From Acidobacteriota bacterium (lineage in GTDB: Bacteria; Acidobacteriota; Terriglobia; Terriglobales; Acidobacteriaceae): a stretch of DNA of 45,853 nt. A program made the translations under genes and the position numbers. Shown piece after piece: positions 8,077-16,496 of the stretch. The notes beneath the pieces were generated by a model. That model saw only the letters and a list, made by a program, of their open reading frames with translations. It was not told the DNA's origin and searched no databases. Numbering within the stretch: the first letter of the stretch is position 1; every line of letters starts with the position of its first letter. The stretch lies in contig JAFDVV010000009.1 of assembly GCA_018268775.1 (NCBI GenBank), positions 1-45,853 of the forward strand, read 5' to 3'.

Positions 8077-10788
8077 ATGCGGTCTGGTTTCGTGAGAGTC
8101 TTTTGGGGATTCGCGGTATTGTCGTTTCTTGGGGCAGGGACAACTTTCGCGCAATTGTCGTCGCCCATTACCAACCAAACGTTAGGTATGGGTTCGGGAC
8201 AACAGAGTTCTTGCAATCCGGCCGACCCAAGCTGCGCAGTCTACAGTACCCAGCCTCGTACGCAGCCGATGGACTCGGGTCCATCGCGGGGCATCAATCT
8301 CGGAACCTCTCCGGTACTTGGCGAGCAACCCCAGACATCGCAGCAGCGAGTGCAGTTGCAGGAGACGAACCTCCCGCTCGATCCCCCGACTGAATTTCAG
8401 CAAATGGTTGCCAATTCAACGGGCAAGATGCTGCCGATCTATGGAGCGAAGCTATTCAGGACGCTGCCTTCGACATTCGCACCGGTCAACCAGGTGCCTG
8501 TCACTCCGGACTATGTCATTGGACCCGGCGATGAGCTGTTGATTCAGTCGTGGGGGCAGGTCACGATGAACAGTCGCTTCGTGGTAGACCGTACCGGAGG
8601 GATTTACATTCCTCAGGTTGGGAATGTCCATGTCGCGGGACTGCGATTTGCTGAGTTGCAGCCATTCCTGAAATCGCAAATGGGCAAGATATTCCGCAAC
8701 TTCGACCTGAATGTGAATATGGGACAGTTGCGTTCGATTCAGGTGTTTGTTGTCGGGCAGGCTCGACGACCTGGCACGTGGACCGTGAGTTCGCTCAGCA
8801 CACTGGTGAATGCAATCTTCTCGACCGGTGGGCCAGCCCCACAAGGCAGCATGCGACATATTCTGCTGAAGCGCGGAGATAAAACGATCGTCGACTTGGA
8901 TCTCTATGACCTGATCATGAAAGGGGACAAGTCGAAGGACGCGCCCCTGCTTCAGGGCGACGTGATATACATACCCGCCGTGGGGCCACAGGTCGCAGTT
9001 GCCGGAAGTGTGAATACTCCCGCAATCTACGAGTTGAAGGCGAATGGCGCGACGTCGGTGAGCGAGGCATTGGACATGGCCGCTGGGTTAACCAGCGTGG
9101 CCTCCGGAGACGTTGTGAGGTTGGAGCGGGTGGATGCGCGCAGGCTGCGCAGCATCACGGAGGTTCCACTGGACACCGAAGGGAAAACGGTGCGCTTGCA
9201 GGATGGCGACCTTCTGGAAGTGACAGCGCTGGTGAGCCAGTTCAAGGATGCCATCACGTTGCGTGGCAACGTCGCCAACCCTGGCCGTTATGCCTGGAAA
9301 GCCGGGATGCGTGTACGCGATCTTTTGCCAAACAAGGATGCATTGGTAACGCGAGACTATTGGTTGAAGCGCAGCCAGCTTGGCCAGCCGTCGATGACCT
9401 ACGTCCCGACCTGCCCACCCTCCGCTCCATATGGTATTCCCACTCTGCGGTATGGCATTCCTGTAGGTGATGAAGGCGACGATCCATACTGGCGTTACTC
9501 CACGGTGAGGGGCCGTGGCCCAGGCGATCTTCTGGGGCTGCCGATGACAGACAGTAACGTCCCGGGACCCAAGGCCACACAACGCCCGGAAAATTCGGCG
9601 GCAAAAGAAACCGAGATGCCGAGGATGGTTGCGCCCACGGACGGAGGTCTGGACTGCCAGGACTTGCAGGCGGGCCAACTTTACCAAAACCAGATACAAC
9701 CGCAGCAAAACAACAGCCAAACGAATTCGGCGAATACCAGCGTTGCGTCGGTAGTCGTGGCACCTCCACCGCGCAATCCTTCGGAGCGGCAATTTTTTCC
9801 GAAGAACGATGTAAAACTGAGCGAACCGGACATTAACTGGGCGTATGCCGTTGTCGAGAGACAAAGCAAGGAAGACCTGACCACATCGCTGCTCCCCTTC
9901 AATCTTGGGAAGGCGGTTCTTGAAGGGGATGCTTCTCAGAATCTGGAACTGCAGCCGGGAGACGTTGTAACAGTCTTTTCGAAGGCCGACATCCGAGTCC
10001 CTCAGCAGCAGCAGACGCGCTTTGTGCGTCTGGAAGGCGAGTTCATGTCTTCGGGGATCTACAGCGTCAAACCGGGCGAGACGTTGCGCCAGTTGGTAAG
10101 CCGCGCTGGTGGATTTTCACCCGAGGCGTACCTCTATGGGGCCGAGTTTACGCGGGAGTCGACCCGGCGTGTCCAGCAGCAGCGCCTCAATGAATACGTA
10201 GACCAGATCGCACTGCAGGCGAGCACAAACGCCCAGAACAGTGCCAGCCGTGCCATCAGCGCGACGGATGCGACTGCTCTCGCCGCACAACAGTCTCAGA
10301 CTCAGAATATCGTTACGAGCTTGCGCAACGCGCGCGCTTCGGGACGCATCGTGCTCGAGCTTCCCCCGGATGCAACCAGTGTTGGCCAATTGCCCGATCT
10401 GCCGCTTGAAGATGGAGACACCTTCATCGTTCCTCGAGTACCGTCCACGGTTGGCGTCGATGGAGCGGTCTACAACCAGAGTTCATTCCTTTACGACCCG
10501 CATCGACGTCTGGGAGATTACGTCAGGCTCGCCGGTGGGGCGAACCGCGATGCGGACAAGAGCCGGGCATTTGTGATCCGTGCTGGAGGGGATGTCGTCA
10601 GCAAGCAATACAGTTCGTCGCTTCGCGGCCACGGTTTCGAATCGATCCATCTCTATCCGGGCGATACGGTCGTGATTCCGCTGAACCTGGACAAGGGCAA
10701 GACGTTGCGCATGGTCGTCGACGTCGCGCAGATCGTAGGCCAGTTCGGCATAGCGATCGCTGCGATGAATACGGTACTCGGCAAGTAG
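8077..10788 (+). CDS. Outer-membrane polysaccharide export protein with multiple SLBB domains
   Basis: This Wza/KpsD-type exporter is predicted to form the outer-membrane and periplasmic channel for the polymer. It has a Sec signal peptide (residues about 1-26, ending GTTFA-Q), a low-complexity Gln/Ser-rich linker, and the Poly_export domain about 142-218 (DYVIGPGDELLIQSWG). SLBB-like folds begin near 221, 305, 391, 646 and 790; typical strands are VFVVGQARRPG, VAVAGSVNTPA and ITLRGNVANPG. At 903 residues it is far longer than Wza (about 380). A Gln/Asn/Pro-rich insertion lies near 510-600. The ATG at 8077 was chosen because the open frame upstream runs back into gatA without conservation. 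The GT2 gene starts 14 bases downstream, so the two are likely co-transcribed. No lipobox is seen. Confidence 0.9.
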   Translation: MRSGFVRVFWGFAVLSFLGAGTTFAQLSSPITNQTLGMGSGQQSSCNPADPSCAVYSTQPRTQPMDSGPSRGINLGTSPVLGEQPQTSQQRVQLQETNLPLDPPTEFQQMVANSTGKMLPIYGAKLFRTLPSTFAPVNQVPVTPDYVIGPGDELLIQSWGQVTMNSRFVVDRTGGIYIPQVGNVHVAGLRFAELQPFLKSQMGKIFRNFDLNVNMGQLRSIQVFVVGQARRPGTWTVSSLSTLVNAIFSTGGPAPQGSMRHILLKRGDKTIVDLDLYDLIMKGDKSKDAPLLQGDVIYIPAVGPQVAVAGSVNTPAIYELKANGATSVSEALDMAAGLTSVASGDVVRLERVDARRLRSITEVPLDTEGKTVRLQDGDLLEVTALVSQFKDAITLRGNVANPGRYAWKAGMRVRDLLPNKDALVTRDYWLKRSQLGQPSMTYVPTCPPSAPYGIPTLRYGIPVGDEGDDPYWRYSTVRGRGPGDLLGLPMTDSNVPGPKATQRPENSAAKETEMPRMVAPTDGGLDCQDLQAGQLYQNQIQPQQNNSQTNSANTSVASVVVAPPPRNPSERQFFPKNDVKLSEPDINWAYAVVERQSKEDLTTSLLPFNLGKAVLEGDASQNLELQPGDVVTVFSKADIRVPQQQQTRFVRLEGEFMSSGIYSVKPGETLRQLVSRAGGFSPEAYLYGAEFTRESTRRVQQQRLNEYVDQIALQASTNAQNSASRAISATDATALAAQQSQTQNIVTSLRNARASGRIVLELPPDATSVGQLPDLPLEDGDTFIVPRVPSTVGVDGAVYNQSSFLYDPHRRLGDYVRLAGGANRDADKSRAFVIRAGGDVVSKQYSSSLRGHGFESIHLYPGDTVVIPLNLDKGKTLRMVVDVAQIVGQFGIAIAAMNTVLGK

Positions 10789-10802
10789 GCTGTCGGATAT
10801 TT

Positions 10803-11666
10803 ATGCCAAGATTTTCGCTGATTGTCGCCACGATGGGGCGCACGACTGAGATGGCAACACTTCTTGCGTCGCTGGAGAAGCAAACCTGTTCCGATTTCGA
10901 ATTAATTGTCGTCGACCAGAATGGCGACGATAGGCTAGTCCCCGTCATTGGTCAAAGCGCGCTGGGCGTCAAGATGGTGCACCTTCGCTGTCGAAAGGGC
11001 GCGTCAAGGGCCAGAAACATGGGCATGGCGCAGGCACGGGGAGAGATCATCGCGTTTCCGGATGACGATTGCTGGTATCCGCCCGGTCTGCTCAGCGACG
11101 TCTCGGAATGGTTCCGAGGGCACACCACATACGAGATACTGAGCGTAGGCTCTCGAGATGAAGATGGCCATGTCAGCGCCAATGGCTGGTTTCAGGACTC
11201 GTGCGATTTTAATCTGCTCAATATCTACAGGACCTCAGCATGCGCCACTTTTTTCATTCGCAACGGGGGGGCGGCGGGGACTTCCCGCTTCGATGAAGCG
11301 ATCGGCCCAGGGGCTGATTCGAAGAACCTGGGAGGTGAAGACACCGACTTTATTCTTTCTGCGCTTAGCAAGGGAGCGCGCGGCCGTTACGAAGCCAAAT
11401 GGAATATCGGCCATCCCAGAAAAGACATTCGACACGCAGGCATATCGAAAGACCGCGCCTTCATTTATGGCAAGGGCATGGGGTTTGTCCAGCGGAAACA
11501 CGGTTTAGGGTGGCTGTGGGCGGCATTTATCGCCTACGATTACGGCCGGGCGGCCGTCTTTTATGCGTTGGGTAAGCGTGCCCAGGCAGGGCTGTGGCTT
11601 CAACATGGAAGAGGTTTGGTGGATGGCTTTCGTGCGCCAATCAACACCGACGTCATGCGAGGGTGA
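10803..11666 (+). CDS. GT2-family glycosyltransferase
   Basis: This GT-A inverting glycosyltransferase has 287 residues. FSLIVATMGR (4-13) opens the nucleotide-binding domain, KGASRARNMGMAQARGEIIAFPDDDCWYPPGLL (65-97) holds the DxD-type metal site D87-D89, and SRFDEAIGPGADSKNLGGEDTDFILSALSKGA carries the acceptor-side ED motif. A hydrophobic, aromatic C-terminal stretch (WLWAAFIAYDYGRAAVFYALG) may lie on the membrane. It probably adds one sugar of the exopolysaccharide repeat unit on the cytoplasmic face; donor and acceptor are unknown. Its last 67 bases overlap the convergent end of the membrane protein at 11600-13036. Confidence 0.88.
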   Translation: MPRFSLIVATMGRTTEMATLLASLEKQTCSDFELIVVDQNGDDRLVPVIGQSALGVKMVHLRCRKGASRARNMGMAQARGEIIAFPDDDCWYPPGLLSDVSEWFRGHTTYEILSVGSRDEDGHVSANGWFQDSCDFNLLNIYRTSACATFFIRNGGAAGTSRFDEAIGPGADSKNLGGEDTDFILSALSKGARGRYEAKWNIGHPRKDIRHAGISKDRAFIYGKGMGFVQRKHGLGWLWAAFIAYDYGRAAVFYALGKRAQAGLWLQHGRGLVDGFRAPINTDVMRG

Positions 11667-13036
11667 CTGGGTGAGCCCTGGTTGGATGCGGCGATGGCCA
11701 TGCCGAGTATGAACCAGAAAAAAGAGAAGACATCCAGAAAGCCGCTCGCAATCGAAGTAATCATCATGACGCTCAACGCGATGTAGAGTCCAAAATCTAC
11801 CTGCATCAACCCCGCAAGTCCCAAAGACGCATTGCGGGACTTAATTGAGCGGTAAAGTGCGCTGAAAAGAAAATACAACCCCATCGAAAAAGTGAACAGG
11901 CCAATGACGCCGGCGTTCGCGAGAATGTTGAAGATCAGGTCGTGGGAGGTTACGCTCGCCCACCCAACTCCAAGTAGAGGATACTTGACGAAGATTTCGT
12001 AGGCGTTGTTGATTGTCATGAGCCGCTCAAGCGTGGAACTGCTCTCGGATTTCGAGAACACCGAGGCAATGAAGATTTGCTGTGCGAAGGACGAACTTAG
12101 AACGAACAACGATCCCAGAATGGGAATGAGGGTAAAGATGACGATGTGCTTAATGCCCACGAGCCGTCGTGCGCACATCAACAAGAATACGATGGCCGCG
12201 ATGACAAATAAGCCGAGATAGCCGGTCGAAGATGTGCTCATGCAAAGAATGGCGCAAAGGATGCCAAAGAAGATCCTGTCGTACTTCTTTCCGAAGAGAG
12301 GCGTTGACGTCAGAATGTATGGCAGGTAGACGGCAATCGCGAGCAACAAACTTATCGCAAAGATACTAGGTTCGACGGCGACCGAGGAAAGTCGAAACAG
12401 CCCTTCGGCCAATGCTTCTTTGTAGCCTTGCGATGATCGGCCAGTGGCCGTGTTGAAGATGATGGCGGGGTAAGTCGCGCCTGTAAGTTTGCAGAAAAGC
12501 TCCATACACCCCCATAAGGCGGCAAAGGTCGAGCCCGCGATGAAGGTCTTTATAGTCTTCCTGCACATGTCTTGCGCCTGGTTTGCAATCGCGACAAGAT
12601 AGGTGAGGAGAAAACCATAGACAAGATAGAGAACACCTGTGATGTTCTTGCTTGATAGATAGAGGGGAGTACTGGAGAGATCAAGGAAGGCGGCAGATGG
12701 AATCTGCAATCGGCCGTCGATCCACAGCGGCATCCCTATCGAAATTGTGGCCGTTGCGACAAACAATCCCAGCCAAAGCAGCGCTTGCTTTCCTCGAAGT
12801 GGGAGCGATACCTTTTTGCTCCACAATATCTGGATCGCAATTCGTGCGATGAGGACCGTCCCGAGATACATCGACGCCTGAAGACCCGAGGTGTTGTCGC
12901 CGCTGCCAACATTAACGAGAGCAGTTGCCGTAAAGGGAAGGAAAAAAACCGTAGCGACATAGAGCCAATCGGGCCTGGCAATCGCCATCAGCGGGCCCGC
13001 TATGAGGAGAATAAAGCCGATGGGCGTGATTTCCAT
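11600..13036 (-). CDS. O-antigen ligase/polymerase-like membrane protein (Wzy-type)
   Basis: This 478-residue protein is strongly hydrophobic, with about 10-12 membrane segments (for example ITPIGFILLIAGPLMAIA, LYLVYGFLLTYLVAIA and IFGILCAILCMSTSSTGYLGLFVIAAIVFLLMC when read through). It has a large external loop in the second half and the pattern YPLLGVGWASVTSHD (about 353-367) that recurs in Wzy and O-antigen ligases. It probably polymerises flipped repeat units in the periplasm, using the polyprenyl-linked glycan. No gene-specific name is justified. Its 3' end overlaps the convergent GT2 gene by 67 bases. It reads in the same direction as the GT2 gene at 13115-13957, 78 bases upstream. Confidence 0.8.
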   Translation of the reverse strand: MEITPIGFILLIAGPLMAIARPDWLYVATVFFLPFTATALVNVGSGDNTSGLQASMYLGTVLIARIAIQILWSKKVSLPLRGKQALLWLGLFVATATISIGMPLWIDGRLQIPSAAFLDLSSTPLYLSSKNITGVLYLVYGFLLTYLVAIANQAQDMCRKTIKTFIAGSTFAALWGCMELFCKLTGATYPAIIFNTATGRSSQGYKEALAEGLFRLSSVAVEPSIFAISLLLAIAVYLPYILTSTPLFGKKYDRIFFGILCAILCMSTSSTGYLGLFVIAAIVFLLMCARRLVGIKHIVIFTLIPILGSLFVLSSSFAQQIFIASVFSKSESSSTLERLMTINNAYEIFVKYPLLGVGWASVTSHDLIFNILANAGVIGLFTFSMGLYFLFSALYRSIKSRNASLGLAGLMQVDFGLYIALSVMMITSIASGFLDVFSFFWFILGMAIAASNQGSPSHPRMTSVLIGARKPSTKPLPC

Positions 13037-13114
13037 GAACCGTTTCCTTCAAGTCCTTCCCCCGGCTGTCATCGTCCGAATGAGTGGCCCAGCGGGCCGG
13101 CTTCCATCGAATGG

Positions 13115-13957
13115 CTAGATGTTGAGCCACTTTCCTGCAGACCGACGCAATGGGCCGAGCGCAAACCGAAGTCTTTGCGTCTCGAACTCGATGTGTGCGA
13201 GCAGCGGGCTGCGTCCGCCGCTGGAGATTTTCGCGCGCTTCGCTTCCAATAGCGCCGCCTGGTTGTCGCTGACTCCACCGGCGCGCATCATGACAGTCGG
13301 CAGAGGCATGTAAGCTGCGCAAAGGCCTTCTCTCGCGCGCAAAAGAAGTTCATAGTCGGCCGCACTGCGGTAGCTGATGTCGTAGGTGCCCAAACGATCG
13401 AAGAGAGAGCGTTTATGCATGCTCCCGACGTGGGCGACGCACATGTTTTTTGAGAACCGTTGCCAGGACCAGGCACGCCCGTGGGCCGGATTGACGTAAC
13501 CGGAAGGATGAACCCATCTGATTTGCGAGCTGAGATACTCGGCGTGGCGGTATTGTGTGGCCAGTTTCATATACTCGCTCACGGCCCCAGGTAGAAACTC
13601 ATCATCGGCCCCGAGAAAACAAATCCAGTCGCCTTGCGCTTCACTCAAGCCTTTGTTCCATGCGTCGTAGACCCCTCTATCCGGCCCGCTCCTCCAAAGT
13701 GCAACTTTCTCGCTGTAGCGTCGCAGAACGTCTATCGTGCCGTCTGTTGACCCACCATCGAAGATGAGGTGCTCGATGTTCGGATAATCCTGCCGCAGAA
13801 CGCTTTCGAGACACCCTGCGATGAAAGGCTGTCCGTTGAAGACCGCCGTAATGACGGTGACGAGGGGGGCTGTTTTTTCGGCAAGACAGTCTTGAAGGCG
13901 TCTCCCTCCACCGGCCTGAAGGTTCTGCTGAAGAGGACTTGAGGAAGCCGTTTCCAT
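13115..13957 (-). CDS. GT2-family glycosyltransferase
   Basis: This GT-A glycosyltransferase of 280 residues starts its catalytic domain at PLVTVITAVFNGQPFIAGCLESVLRQDYPNIEHLIFDGGSTDGT (31-74 when read through). The motif GPDRGVYDAWNKGLSEAQGDW (91-111) and the metal-binding GADDE (116-120) are typical of enzymes near colanic-acid WcaA/WcaE and other exopolysaccharide transferases. About 30 residues precede the domain. The start is the ATG at 13957, although no strong ribosome-binding site is visible. It is probably co-transcribed with the Wzy-like gene downstream on the same strand and shares an upstream region with the divergent flippase. Confidence 0.88.
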   Translation of the reverse strand: METASSSPLQQNLQAGGGRRLQDCLAEKTAPLVTVITAVFNGQPFIAGCLESVLRQDYPNIEHLIFDGGSTDGTIDVLRRYSEKVALWRSGPDRGVYDAWNKGLSEAQGDWICFLGADDEFLPGAVSEYMKLATQYRHAEYLSSQIRWVHPSGYVNPAHGRAWSWQRFSKNMCVAHVGSMHKRSLFDRLGTYDISYRSAADYELLLRAREGLCAAYMPLPTVMMRAGGVSDNQAALLEAKRAKISSGGRSPLLAHIEFETQRLRFALGPLRRSAGKWLNI

Positions 13958-14262
13958 GGAAGGTTCGAATCAGTATACAAGCTGGGAAGGACAGCCAGAC
14001 CGTGAGAGGGCCTACATCCACCCTTTGGGGGTGAGTATCTTTATAATAATTCTATCGCAGGTCCTCTATTCACCGGCTTCCAAAGCCGTGGGGCGATGGG
14101 TTCGTTCCACATGTGGGCGGCAAAGCGGGGTGACTCGGCTGACCCGGCCACCGGTGTTGGCAGACAGAGCTATTTTCCAATAAGGGGGAGTTTAAGCGGT
14201 GGAACCAGTCTCCAGGCAAGAGTTCTCTTACCGCAACGCCGTAGCGTTTCGCAAACACAACG
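13958..14262. other. Divergent intergenic region between GT2 and flippase genes
   Basis: These 305 bases separate two divergent starts and are relatively A/T-rich around 14036-14056 (TCTTTATAATAATTCTAT). The TATAAT at 14042-14047 is a good -10 candidate, but I see no matching -35 at the usual spacing. No ORF or repeat stands out. Confidence 0.4.
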
Positions 14263-15672
14263 ATGACACCAGCCTCAACCATCAAAGCAACTGAAACCGA
14301 GGACGGGCCGAATCTCCTCTCCGAGGAAGATCTGCGGTCGCATGCGGAAAGACGGACCCGTCGAGTGCTGCTTTCCGGGGCATCTTCGTCTATTGCGCGC
14401 GTTATCCAGATGTCCACTCTGTTTATCTCAGTTCCCTTTGCTATTCGATATCTGGGGACGGAACGTTTCGGACTCTGGATGACGATCAATTCAGTGCTTG
14501 CGATCGCGAGTTTTGCCGATTTTGGCCTGGGGAATGGGCTCCTGAATGTAGTCGCCAGCGCTTACGGCAAGGGAGATTTCGACGCGATCAAGCGGGCAAT
14601 CTCAAGCTCGGTTCTCGTGCTTTTCGCGATATCTGGATTGTTTTCCGCCGCTTTCTGGGCGTGCTTTCGATATATCCATTGGGCACACGTCTTCAACACG
14701 CATTCGCGGACGGCAGGTCAGGAAGCGGGCCCAGCCGTCGCCGTGTTTTTCTGTTGTTTCGCCGTAAGCCTTCCGTTTGGAATCGTACAGCGTCTCCAAC
14801 TCGCATATCAGGAAGGCTTTCTGAACGGAATTTGGTCGGCTGCAGGGAGCATACTGGGATTGGTGGGTTTGTTCCTGGCGATCCACATGAAGCTTGGGCT
14901 CCCCTGGCTTGTTGCGGCCGTTGCAGGTATGCCGGCACTCATGCTGGTGCTGAACAGTCTGGTGCTCTTGATCAAGCGGCCATATTTGAGGCCCAGTTGG
15001 TCCTCATACAGTTGGCACATGTCGGAACATATTTTGAAGATGGGAGGACTTTTCTTCGTACTTCAGGTGGCAATGACGATTGGGTCCCAGACAGACAACC
15101 TGGTTATCTCCCGCATCCTAGGGCCGGAGTATGTGACACAATATGCCGTTCCGCTGAAACTCTTTCAATGCGTCCCGATATTCGCAGGATTTTTCATGCA
15201 GGCACTGTGGCCTGCCTACGGCGAGGCTGCATCGCGGAAGGATGCCGGCTGGATACGCAATGCCTACCGCAAATCCCTTGCCGTGAATTTGGCCATCGCC
15301 ATTCCGGCAGCATTGTTTCTGATGCTGACAGCGAGAACGATCGTTCACTATTGGATTGGCGACACAGTGCGTCCATCGACCCTCCTTCTGGTTGGGCTCG
15401 GGAGCTATTGCGCGACGTATACCCTGATTGGGCCAATCTCCGCTTTGATGAATGGACTTTCCGTTCTCAAGTTTCAGGCGGTTTCCTGGTCGCTTATGGC
15501 TATAGCCAATCTTCTTCTGTCGATCTTTCTCACGAGGTCAATCGGTATTTCGGGTGTCGTGTTTGGGACTGTTGTAGCGCAGATACTGTTCATCATTGTT
15601 CCCAGCCTGCTACATATACCCTCGTGCCTGCGCAAGATTGAAACAGGTGCAGAAGGACCCGCGGCAGGATGA
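14263..15672 (+). CDS. Oligosaccharide flippase (Wzx-like)
   Basis: This 469-residue polytopic membrane protein of the MATE/MOP exporter superfamily is predicted to flip undecaprenyl-linked repeat units to the periplasm. After a cytosolic N-terminus (about 1-40, RRTRRVLL at the membrane border), the first helices contain SIARVIQMSTLFISVPFAIRYLGTERFGLWM (46-76) and FADFGLGNGLLNVVASAYGKGD (86-107), both typical of polysaccharide biosynthesis proteins. About 12 hydrophobic segments follow. The stop overlaps the next start as ATGA, so the unknown gene at 15669 is coupled to it. Lower-GC codon choice than the neighbouring housekeeping genes is visible here and in the adjacent polymer genes. Confidence 0.9.
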   Translation: MTPASTIKATETEDGPNLLSEEDLRSHAERRTRRVLLSGASSSIARVIQMSTLFISVPFAIRYLGTERFGLWMTINSVLAIASFADFGLGNGLLNVVASAYGKGDFDAIKRAISSSVLVLFAISGLFSAAFWACFRYIHWAHVFNTHSRTAGQEAGPAVAVFFCCFAVSLPFGIVQRLQLAYQEGFLNGIWSAAGSILGLVGLFLAIHMKLGLPWLVAAVAGMPALMLVLNSLVLLIKRPYLRPSWSSYSWHMSEHILKMGGLFFVLQVAMTIGSQTDNLVISRILGPEYVTQYAVPLKLFQCVPIFAGFFMQALWPAYGEAASRKDAGWIRNAYRKSLAVNLAIAIPAALFLMLTARTIVHYWIGDTVRPSTLLLVGLGSYCATYTLIGPISALMNGLSVLKFQAVSWSLMAIANLLLSIFLTRSIGISGVVFGTVVAQILFIIVPSLLHIPSCLRKIETGAEGPAAG

Positions 15673-16496
15673 TGGAAAAGTCACGAGGAGTATCTTCAAT
15701 GGAGTCCCATCAAACGACGCCGGATGCTTGCATTGTTTTGACGGCCACCGTCACTGTGCCGCAGGACATGTACATGACGGTGCGGACCGACCATGCAACC
15801 CGCTTGAACGATTACAGGCAGGCATTCGCTAAATGGTTGAGCAATCCTCATGTGACGCGAATCGTGCTGGTCGAGAACTCAGGCTACGATCTCTCCGAGT
15901 TTGTAGAGGCCTCCCGTCGCTACCCCAGTAAAAGAGTGGAGTGTCTGTCGTTTACCAGTGGGTTCGACGGAGGCAGGGGCAAGGGTTTCGGGGAGATGTT
16001 GTGTCTCGATCAGGCCCTTGGCAGGTCGGAATTGCTTCGAGAGTGCAGCCATATCGTCAAGGCCTCGGGCCGGTACTATCTTCGGAATGTGGGCAAGTTG
16101 CTGTCGTTTCTCCGCCAACGGCCTGAACTCGATGTCGTCTGCAACTTGCGGCACAACCTTACCTGGGCTGACAGCCGCGTGTTCGCTTCGTCAACGCGTT
16201 TTCTGCACGAGAAGTTCCTGCCTCTGCAGTCCAGCGTGAGCGATTCAAAAGGGGTTTGCTTCGAGCATGTGCTCGCCAGGGCAGCACATCAGTCGATGGC
16301 TGAAGGAGGACAGTGGTCGATGATGCCGGCCGTGTTGCGGATTGAAGGTGTGAGTGCAACTGACAACGGCATCTACGGAACCAACCCAATCAAGTTGGGT
16401 GTGCGAGAGGCCGCCCACTGGTTGCATCTCCTCCTTTTAGGAAGTCCGAAAAGACTTCCCCTCCAAACCGAGGGGGCACCTGACCGGGAAAATTAG
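15669..16496 (+). CDS. Unrecognised protein of the polysaccharide locus, possible glycosyltransferase
   Basis: I do not recognise a named family with confidence. The 275-residue protein starts with a strand-rich Rossmann-like segment (DACIVLTATVTVP, 19-31), then VLVENSGYDLSEF (67-79), a glycine loop GGRGKGFGEMLCLDQAL (101-117), IVKASGRYYLRN (129-140), WADSRVFASSTRF (166-178) and GVCFEHVLAR (195-204). The KGxGE plus IxKxxGRYxLxN combination recalls uncharacterised proteins I associate with O-antigen clusters and would fit a GT-A-like nucleotide-sugar transferase. It is soluble, with no signal peptide. The ATG at 15669 overlaps the flippase stop; internal ATGs at 15672 and 15699 are alternatives. 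Its stop overlaps the convergent Wzz stop by four bases. Function is inference. Confidence 0.75.
   Translation: MMEKSRGVSSMESHQTTPDACIVLTATVTVPQDMYMTVRTDHATRLNDYRQAFAKWLSNPHVTRIVLVENSGYDLSEFVEASRRYPSKRVECLSFTSGFDGGRGKGFGEMLCLDQALGRSELLRECSHIVKASGRYYLRNVGKLLSFLRQRPELDVVCNLRHNLTWADSRVFASSTRFLHEKFLPLQSSVSDSKGVCFEHVLARAAHQSMAEGGQWSMMPAVLRIEGVSATDNGIYGTNPIKLGVREAAHWLHLLLLGSPKRLPLQTEGAPDREN

Noticed and set aside
14036..14056. TATAAT-containing segment as a sigma-70 promoter
   Set aside because: A -10-like box is present, but no -35 at 16-18 bases; kept only as a remark in the intergenic entry.
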